The notes under the pieces: model-generated
Told to the model about the DNA's origin: nothing
What the model saw: the letters and a program-made list of their open reading frames with translations, nothing else
The model's database searches: none
Translations under genes and position numbers: made by a program
Assembly (NCBI GenBank): GCA_937941765.1
Contig: CALDGQ010000011.1
Coordinates: 1-64,000, forward strand
DNA: 64,000 nucleotides
Direction: 5' to 3'
Origin: an uncultured Saprospiraceae bacterium
GTDB lineage: Bacteria; Bacteroidota; Bacteroidia; Chitinophagales; Saprospiraceae
Part shown: positions 45,559-54,100 of the stretch, piece by piece
Layout: every line of letters starts with the position of its first letter
How positions within the stretch are numbered: the first letter of the stretch is position 1

Positions 45559-45772
45559 TGCTCGCTTTGCTCGTGGGTTGATCCATCCTCTAATCCGCCA
45601 AAGGCGGATAGGCCCTTACCTTTTAAAAAAAGGAAGGGGCGCTGGTGAATACGTGAGTGAGTGAGATCGCAAGTCCGCGCATCCACGCGCTCCCCTTCCT
45701 TTTTTTAAAAGGTAAGGGACGTCCAGCTATGCTGGTACAGGGATGGATCAAACCAACGAGCAAAGCGAGCAC
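45559..45772. repeat. 214-bp nested inverted-repeat element (family R4)
   Basis: The outer arms at 45559-45589 and 45741-45771 match at nearly all of about 31 positions (TGCTCGCTTTGCTCGT core). The inner arms at 45613-45639 and 45692-45718 pair over 27 bases (CCCTTACCTTTTAAA core). Two small hairpins, ATCCGCC/GGCGGAT and CCAGC/GCTGG, sit between them. It lies between the exbD terminator and the end of the GntP-type gene, and has no protein-coding frame of its own. Confidence 0.85.
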
Positions 45773-45786
45773 CCCCCCACAAAAAA

Positions 45787-47133
45787 TCAAACAAACACCG
45801 ACAACAAACAAACAACCCCAAAACTTACCAAAGACAAAATCAAAGTCATCATCGACCAACTTTGAAAAGTCTGCTTTTCATCCAATCCCAAATATTTACT
45901 TACCAGCCAAAATCCACTGTCATTTACATGTGACAAAATACTTGAACCAGAAGCAATAGCAATCACCATCAAAGCTAAAGAAGTTGGAGAAGTGTCTGCT
46001 GCAATTAAAGGCGCAGTCAAACCAGCAGCCGTAATCATAGCTACCGTCGCAGAACCTTGAAGCAGCCTAACTAATACAGCGGCAACATATCCAAAAAACA
46101 AAACACTAATATTTTTGGTGGCAAAATAGGTAGCTAACATTTCACCTACTTGTGTCTCAATTAATACTTGTTTGAAGACTCCACCAGCACCTGTTAACAG
46201 TAAAATTACACCAGCAGGTCCTAAGGATGCTGTGGTTATTTTTAAAAGATAGTCTTTACTCATTCCTCTTTTGATACCTAAAAAATACCAGGCGATTAAA
46301 TTGGCAATAATCAAAGCACTAAATGGATGTCCAATCACCTGAATTACTTTCATCATGCCAGGCGGAATACTCAACGACTTTGCCAATGGACCTCCAGTAA
46401 ACGTATGTAAAAGAATCAAAACAATTGGTATGGCGATCAAACTGAAAATCATTGCCGCTGGCGGAAGATGCACCTCTTTTATTTCCTTATCTTCTTCTAA
46501 TACTGGTGCATCGATGTGAATTTTTTTACCAATCCAAGTTCCAAATAATGGACCTGCAACATAAGCAGTAGGAAGGCCAACAATAAAACCAAAAAAGATC
46601 ACCCAACCTAACTCAGCATTCAAAATATCTGCAACAGCAATAGGGCCAGGAGTAGGAGGGATAAATGCATGTGTAATCGCCAATCCTGCTAACAATGGAA
46701 TCGCATAATGTAAAAGAGATAATTTAGATTTTCGTTGCAATGAATAAACCAAAGGAACCAACAATATAAATGCAACATCAAAGAAAACAGGAATTGCTAT
46801 CAAAAATCCAGCAACGACCATTGCCCAATTGGCTCGCTTCTCGCCAAAACTTTTAAGTAAAGATTTGGCAACCGCTTCTGCTCCTCCAGAGTGTTCCAGT
46901 ATGGCACCAAACATCGCACCTAGTCCGATAACTACCGCTACAAATCCTAATGTATTTCCCATTCCAGTTTTCACCAAATCCATCGTTGCTGCGGGTTCAA
47001 TACCAGCCATCAATGCAACGGAAATACTTGTAATCAGCAAAGCAATAAACGCTTGTAATCTTACAAACAAGATTAAAAATAGCAGCAGTGCAATTCCAAT
47101 AAATACATAAAATAGTAACCAGAAATCAATCAT
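45787..47133 (-). CDS. GntP-family permease (gluconate-type proton symporter)
   Basis: This protein has 448 residues from the ATG at 47133 (MIDFWLLFYVF); an upstream in-frame TTG at 47166 adds eleven residues. About twelve hydrophobic segments span the protein, with family motifs such as GMGNTLGFVAVVIGLGAMFG (near 50), FFDVAFILLVPLVY (near 118), HAFIPPTPGP (near 155) and LSHVNDSGFWLV (near 400). The family imports gluconate or related sugar acids with protons; the real substrate is not shown, as no kinase or dehydrogenase lies nearby. It is the only minus-strand gene between 43 and 56 kb, lying between two duplicated exbD genes and next to the R4 repeat. Confidence 0.9.
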   Translation of the reverse strand: MIDFWLLFYVFIGIALLLFLILFVRLQAFIALLITSISVALMAGIEPAATMDLVKTGMGNTLGFVAVVIGLGAMFGAILEHSGGAEAVAKSLLKSFGEKRANWAMVVAGFLIAIPVFFDVAFILLVPLVYSLQRKSKLSLLHYAIPLLAGLAITHAFIPPTPGPIAVADILNAELGWVIFFGFIVGLPTAYVAGPLFGTWIGKKIHIDAPVLEEDKEIKEVHLPPAAMIFSLIAIPIVLILLHTFTGGPLAKSLSIPPGMMKVIQVIGHPFSALIIANLIAWYFLGIKRGMSKDYLLKITTASLGPAGVILLLTGAGGVFKQVLIETQVGEMLATYFATKNISVLFFGYVAAVLVRLLQGSATVAMITAAGLTAPLIAADTSPTSLALMVIAIASGSSILSHVNDSGFWLVSKYLGLDEKQTFQSWSMMTLILSLVSFGVVCLLSVFV

Positions 47134-47342
47134 AGTAAGTGCCTTTTTTGAGATTAAGTTTAGCAATCATTCTCAAACTCGTAAGTATCTTCAAAATAGG
47201 AATTCATTTTGGCAATTCAATTACCAATGATAGGATTAAACGATTTTCATTGATATAATATTTAGCTCCTTTTTTCGTTTTATAAATACTATCGCCGGAA
47301 GACATTTTCTTAACCTGCTTATGCAGATCAAAACTTTAGATT

Positions 47343-47810
47343 ATGTCAAGATTTAAACAAGGGCGAACAACGCCAAATCCAAAAATTTCAACCGCATCTT
47401 TACCGGACATCATTTTCATGTTGCTGTTTTTCTTTATGGTTACGACTGTCTTAAGAGATGCTACTTTGAAGTTGGATATTATCACCCCAGCTGCAACAGA
47501 ACTTACTAAGTTGACAAAAAAATCATTGGTCAATTACATTTATGTCGGGTCTCCAAAATCTCCTTACCAAATAGAATATGGTGATGCACCTCGTATCCAA
47601 TTAGGAGATAAGTTTGCATCGTTGCAAGACATTCCAATTTACTTGCAGACTGAAATAACAAAGGTACCAGAATATCTACGTGACCAAGTCAACACGTCGT
47701 TGAAAATAGATGAAGATGTGACAATGGGAATTGTTCAAGATATCAAAACCGAGTTGCGGAAATATGGTCAATTAAAAATTAATTATTCTGCAAAATACAA
47801 TGTAGATTAA
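47343..47810 (+). CDS. exbD: ExbD-family protein (third copy, duplicate of the second)
   Basis: This 155-residue protein has the same length as the ExbD at 45026. It shares the helix ASLPDIIFMLLFFFMVTT with Asp22, KKSLVNYIYVGSP and VTMGIVQDIKTELRKYGQL, with most differences in the middle of the periplasmic domain. Key residues are intact, so it is probably functional. It is separated from the operon by the GntP-type gene, and has no own ExbB. It ends in the same terminator stem as its sister. Confidence 0.88.
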   Translation: MSRFKQGRTTPNPKISTASLPDIIFMLLFFFMVTTVLRDATLKLDIITPAATELTKLTKKSLVNYIYVGSPKSPYQIEYGDAPRIQLGDKFASLQDIPIYLQTEITKVPEYLRDQVNTSLKIDEDVTMGIVQDIKTELRKYGQLKINYSAKYNVD

Positions 47811-47816
47811 TCAACG

Positions 47817-47858
47817 AAACCGCTAAGTAAATAACTGCTTAGCGGTTTCGCTTTTTGT
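47817..47858 (+). terminator. Terminator after the third exbD
   Basis: AAACCGCTAAG pairs with CTTAGCGGTTT around TAAATAACTG, followed by CGCTTTTTG. The stem is identical to that at 45518. The gap 47859-48180 holds nothing recognisable. Confidence 0.8.
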
Positions 47859-48180
47859 TTAATTGGTAAGGAACTTTTTGAAAATTAATAAACTAAATAA
47901 TTATAGTCACTCTATTAAAATCTAGTTGGCATTTAATCAGCTAATAGCTTGCATAGTAATTATAAGCATTTAGTTTAATGTTATGAACAGATTGGTCACA
48001 ATAACTAGATATGTTGTCAATAATTTGAGAGGTAGTTGTTTAAATTAAGAATAAAATTAGCAACAGTCACTTTCCTTAACGTCCCTCCATCTTTCTTAAC
48101 CTCAAAATTCAATCATAGTTATGATAACAGTGATTCGTTCTTGCTATTGCAATTTTCAAAAAAAAAATAGCAATAAAATA

Positions 48181-51100
48181 ATGAAAGGTTTTCGGCCTTT
48201 TAATTTTTTCATCCTATTTGGGATATTATTTCCAACATTCCTTTTTAGCAATTCTAGTCTCAATTATTTAGATAATAATTATAACAATAAAGTTTCAACT
48301 TCATTGATGGCAACTTCTGAAGTGATTGTTACCGTTAATTGGCCAGATTATGCAGGAGAAAATAAAGTTGATGTATTTAATTCATCCAATGTTTTGATAC
48401 AGTCAATATGTTATCCTTCTGCATGCTATAATGGTTCTGCAGGAGTGTACAGTGCTACTATCAATCTTGGTTGTGTAGATGATGGAAGCGGATATTACTT
48501 AAATCTTTATGATTCCTATGGTGATGGATGGACTACTGCAGGATATGTTAGTGTCACAAGTGGTGGGACAACAGTTATAAATGGGGTTGGAGTAACAGGA
48601 AGTTCTTCAGGTCCACATACTTTTTCAGTTTCTGGAGGTGGTGCAGCTTGTGCTCCGCCAGAAGGTCCAGGTCATCCAGATTGTGTAAATAATACAGAGT
48701 TGGGAGGAGTTGCTTTTCAAGATTATAACAGCAATGGTGCAATAGATGGTCAAGAAGCCTCTGTAGAAAATATTGCTGTAATGCTATTTGATGAAGTCGG
48801 ACAGGTTGGCAACACCAAGATGACCAATGCTGATGGTGAATACTTATTTACTGGATTGACAAATGGAACAACTTATAGAATTGAGTTTGGAATACCAGAT
48901 TATTTTGAAGAAAGTTATGGAGCAGATGCAAAATCTTCTGTTCAATTTGCCCAGCCAGGTACATGTGATAATAATGTAGGTCTTTTTCAGCCAAATGATT
49001 ATTGTGATACCTCAAATCCTGGTGTTGTTATTTCCTGTTATGAAGATGGAAATGCAGTTTATGGAGGGACCGGAAATATTGGGAAGTCAATGGTTACTAT
49101 GCCTTACAATAGTTCAGGAGGAGCACCTACTGGAATTTCGGAAGTTGCCTTAATTCATGAAACAGGAACTACTTGGGGAATTGCATTTCAAAGAATGACA
49201 CAAAGAATGTTTTCAACAAGTTTATTAAAAAGACATTCAGGACTTGGTTCACAAGGATTAGGAGGAGTTTACGTATCCGATTTTTCTTCTGGAACAGGTG
49301 ATCATCTGACAAGTTTTAATTTAGATGGTGTCATTCCAGCAAATGGAGGCGGTGTACTTGATTTTGGATCTATAACCAGATCAGGAAGTACGGATTATAC
49401 CTTACCTAATAATAACACAACCAATTCTATTGATTTAGATGCTTTTGATAAAGTAGGAAAAGTAGGGATTGGAGATGCGGATATGAATGGAGACAACATG
49501 TTATGGTTGGTTAATTTGAATCAACGGGCGTTGGTTAAAGTAGATGTTTCAAATACAAGTTCTTATCCAGGAGCAGTCGATCAATATTTATTAAGTTCAT
49601 TTAGCGGATTGCCTTCTTGTAATAATGGAGTGTTGCGTCCTTGGGGTTTGTCATTCAATGAAGGGAAAGGATATTTAGGATGTGTCTGCTCAGCTGAAAA
49701 CGGTGGGACAACTGCAGATTTAAACGCGTATGTGCTTTCTTTTGATCCAGAAAGTCCAACGGCCTTTACAACTGAATTAAGTTTTCCATTAAATTATATA
49801 AGAGAAAAAGCGGTGGATTTTCCTAGTTTCGGTCTAAGTGCGGATGGTACCTGGAGAACTTGGGCAAGTGATTGGTCCGATGTTGTTGTTCCCAATCCAA
49901 CCCCAGCTGAAATTGCTTGGGCACAACCGATATTGTGTGATATTGATTTTGCGGATGATGGATCGATGGTGTTAGGATTTGCAGATCGATTTGGTTTTCA
50001 AATGGGTTACCAAAATTACATTCCTTTATCAGGAACGGCACAGGAAACCAGTGTCGATGCAGCGGGAGATTTGTTAAAAGTATGTAATGTCAATGGGGCT
50101 TGGATATTAGAAGGTGGTGATTCATGTTCAGAAAATGACGCAGGTAGCGCAAGTTCATTAACCAATGATGGACCAAGCGGTACTGGTGAATTTTTCTATT
50201 CAGATGCATTTGATGATACTTCAAGGGCCCCAACTTATAATCACAACGAAACTTTTATTGGAGGACTAAATGTATTAGCTGGAACAAATGAGGTTGCAGC
50301 TGGTCATTATGATCCTTATGATGGGGCTGGATTTTCATTTGATCTAGGGCTTGTTTGGCATAATGCAACAACAGGTGCACGAAATGATGATTTTATAATT
50401 GTATTGTCTGGAGCGACTGCCTCAAAAGGGAATAATCTTGGAAGTTTTGAATACGTTTGTAGTCCAGCACCACTTTCAATCGGAAATTATGTTTGGGTAG
50501 ATACAGATCAAGATGGTATTCAAGATCCAGATGAAAATGGAATTGCAGGAGTCAATGTTTCATTGACAGATAACAATAATACAGTAATTGCAACGACAAC
50601 GACTAATGGAGATGGATTATATTTATTCTCAGATGCTAATGTTTCGGGAGGAATTAATTATAACACAAATTATAAAGTAAAAATATTGTTGAGTGATGTA
50701 CAAGTAGTTGATCCAACAATTTTAAATACCACTTCCGTTAATACTGGGAATGGTTTTAATGACAACGATGCAATGATTATCGGAATGAACGCAGAAGTTG
50801 CAATTACAACTGCCGGATCTGGATCTAGTACTTATGCTATAGACTTTGGTTTTAGTGCTGCATTGCCAGCTAGTAAAGGAATCATCGGAAATTATGTCTG
50901 GATTGATGAAAATGCAGATGGATTTCAAGATGTTGGAGAACCAGGAATTGCAAACGTTATGGTACAACTTTCGGACAATATAGGAACACCGATAGACACC
51001 GTAATTACTGACGCACATGGTGGTTATTTATTCATGGGTTTATCAGCAGATGATTATAGTGTTCAAGTACTAGCATCAACTTTACCAAATGGATTATCTC

Positions 51101-54100
51101 AAACTACAAATCCAATTAATGCAAGTGCTGATTTAGGAAATCAAAGCCAATCATATAACATTACATTGGGAACGGATGAAGAAAACCTAACAGCTGACTT
51201 TGGATTTAATTGGGGGGATGCATATGGAAATACAGGAATGGGTGCGATTGGTGATTACGTATGGATAGATAGCAATGGAGATGGAATCCAAGATGGTTCA
51301 GAAGTAGGAATTTCAAACGTAACAGTAAGTATTTATTCAGATTCTAATGGAGATGGATTATTAGATCCTGCAATAGATGCATTAGTAACAGGCGCAACAG
51401 ATCAAAACGGAAGTACAGGAGGAACAACAACAACTGAAGCGAATGGCTTTTACATTTTTCATAACCTAATGCCAGGTGCTTATATTGTTTTAGTAGATGA
51501 TGCTACATTGCCTAGTGCAGGAAGTGCATGGACACAAACAGGTGATCCAGATGAAAGAGATGAAACAGCAACTTCTCCAGACCACAAAAGTAATCCAATT
51601 GTTATTGCTCCAGGTGATACTTGGTTAAATGCAGATTTCGGATACATGCCTTCGACGCCATTAAATACAGTTGGAGATAAAGTATATTTAGATACAGATG
51701 CAGACGGCAGTTTTTCAGGTAGTGACACTGGGATTTCAAATGTTACCGTTACATTGTTAGATATAGCTGGAAATTCAGTAGCCACAACGAGTACAGATTC
51801 ATCAGGAGATTATTTATTTGAAGGATTAGTGGATGGAAATTATGTAGTTTTAGTAAATGATACAGACGATGTTTTAAACGAATTAAATCAATCAGGTGAT
51901 CCAGATGCAAGTCTTGATAATCAGAGTACCGTCATCTTGTCAGGAGGAATGACTGACTTAGCGCAGGACTTTGGTTATTTACCTAATGGACATAACGTAA
52001 ATGATGGTGCGATTGGAGATCTAGTTTACATTGATTTTGATAATGACGGTGCATCTTCTACTGGAGAAGGAGTAGCCAATGTTACTGTGGATTTATATGA
52101 TGCAGCTGGAACCAATTTAATTGCGACCGTAGTTACAAATGAAAATGGAAATTATCTTTTCGGTGGACTCGATCCGAACATGTCTTATAGTGTAAAAGTA
52201 GATGAAGCAACATTGCCAGGTTCAGTAACAAATTTTGACGATCCAAACGGAGGTAATGATAGCGAATCTATTTCAAACTTATCAACTGCTGGACCAATTG
52301 ATTTAACGCAAGACTTTGGTTACAAGGCTGCAGGAACATTGGGTAGTTTAGGAAATTTAATTTGGGAAGATCGCAATGCAAACGGGGTTGTCGATGCAAG
52401 TGAAAATGGAATAGAAGGAATCACCTTAGATCTCTATTTAGATTCGAATAATGATGGATTATTAAATCCAGGAGAAGCGAAATTAGGAAGTACAACTACA
52501 GATGCTTCGGGTAATTACACTTTCGAAAATCTTTCAGTTGATGGTGGTGTAAGTTATATCGTCGATGTAACAGATAATGGAAATAATTTAACAGGATACT
52601 GGCATTCAACTGGTGTTGCTGACACAGATGATAATTCTCAAGCAGATCCGTATGCGGTTTCTTTGTCAACTGCAATTCCTACTGTAAATCATGCAGACTT
52701 CGGGTATTATATCGACCCTGCTGCTCTCGGAAATTATACTTGGGAAGATGCTAATGGAAATGGGATTCAAAATGGAGGAGAATCAGCAGTAGCTGGAGTG
52801 GATGTGATACTTGAGATAGATTTTGGTGGAGACAATACTGTCGAAGTAATGTTGACATCTACTTCAGATGCTAATGGTTTTTACTCATTTGGCAACTTAT
52901 TATTAGATGAAGATCTAAACGACGCAAGTTCATCGACTACTTATACTATTTCAGCAACGAGTCCAAACGGTTTTTCAGCAACAACAACTGATGTTTCTAG
53001 TAATGGAAACGATTTGTTAGATTCTGATGATATTGCTGGTGTAACTGCTGCTCCAATACAAGGAATGGTTGACGTAGCACTTTCGAATACAAGTGGAGTA
53101 GAAGCAAGTTATGATTTTGGATTTGTGCAAGCAGTAAATGTCGGAAATTACGTTTGGGTAGATGAAGATGGCGATGGCGATCAAGATGCTGGTGAATCAG
53201 GAATACCTGGAGTTGTTTTATTGTTAAAAGATAACAATGGAGCTACATTGCAAACAGAGGTGACTGATTTTAATGGTGGTTATTTATTCGAAAATGTAAC
53301 TCCAGGAATTTATACCATAGAAGTTGACAATACCTCATTGAGACCTGAATTAAACAATCAAACTTATGATGCAGAAGGAGCATTGGACAATAGTTCAATG
53401 GTAACGATCGCAACTGAAGATGATTTAGCTCAGGATTTTGGTTACAATTATGCCCCTGCAACGGATACCAACAATCCAGGAAATGTGAATGGAGCCATTG
53501 GTGACAGAATATGGAATGATGCAGATAGCGATGGCAAGCTAGATGAAGGTGAAGCAGGTATTGGAAATGTAACAGTATCCTTGCTAGATGAAAATGGAGT
53601 GTTGATGACAACAGTTACGGATGTAGCGGGTAATTATATATTTGATAATTTACCAGCAGGCATGTATAGCGTTGTTGTGGATGAAACTACTTTACCTTCT
53701 GGCTTTTTAACGGTACCAACTGGAGATCCTGATGATGACATGACCAACGAAAGCGAAAGAATGTTGTTAGCTCCTGGAGATGTTTATTTAGATATGGACT
53801 TTGGTTACACGCATCCATCTGCAAGTGATATTGGAAGCTTAATTTTCATAGATGAAAATGCCAACGGAAGTTTTGACAATGGAGAAAGTCCAATGCCAGG
53901 AGTAAGTGTAGCTTTGATTGATGATTCAAATGCAAATGGGATGTGGGATTCTGGAGAAATGCCGATTGCAACGACAAAAACGGATATGAATGGAAACTAT
54001 TTATTCCCAGGTTTAGCGGATGATAATTATGTTGTTGTTGTTACAGATACAGACAATTTGATTGGCAAAATGACCAACACTGCTGATCCAGATGGTGGCG

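Noticed and set aside
45657-45959. 100-codon open frame across R4 and the permease end
   Set aside because: It translates the inverted repeat and the antisense of the permease gene.
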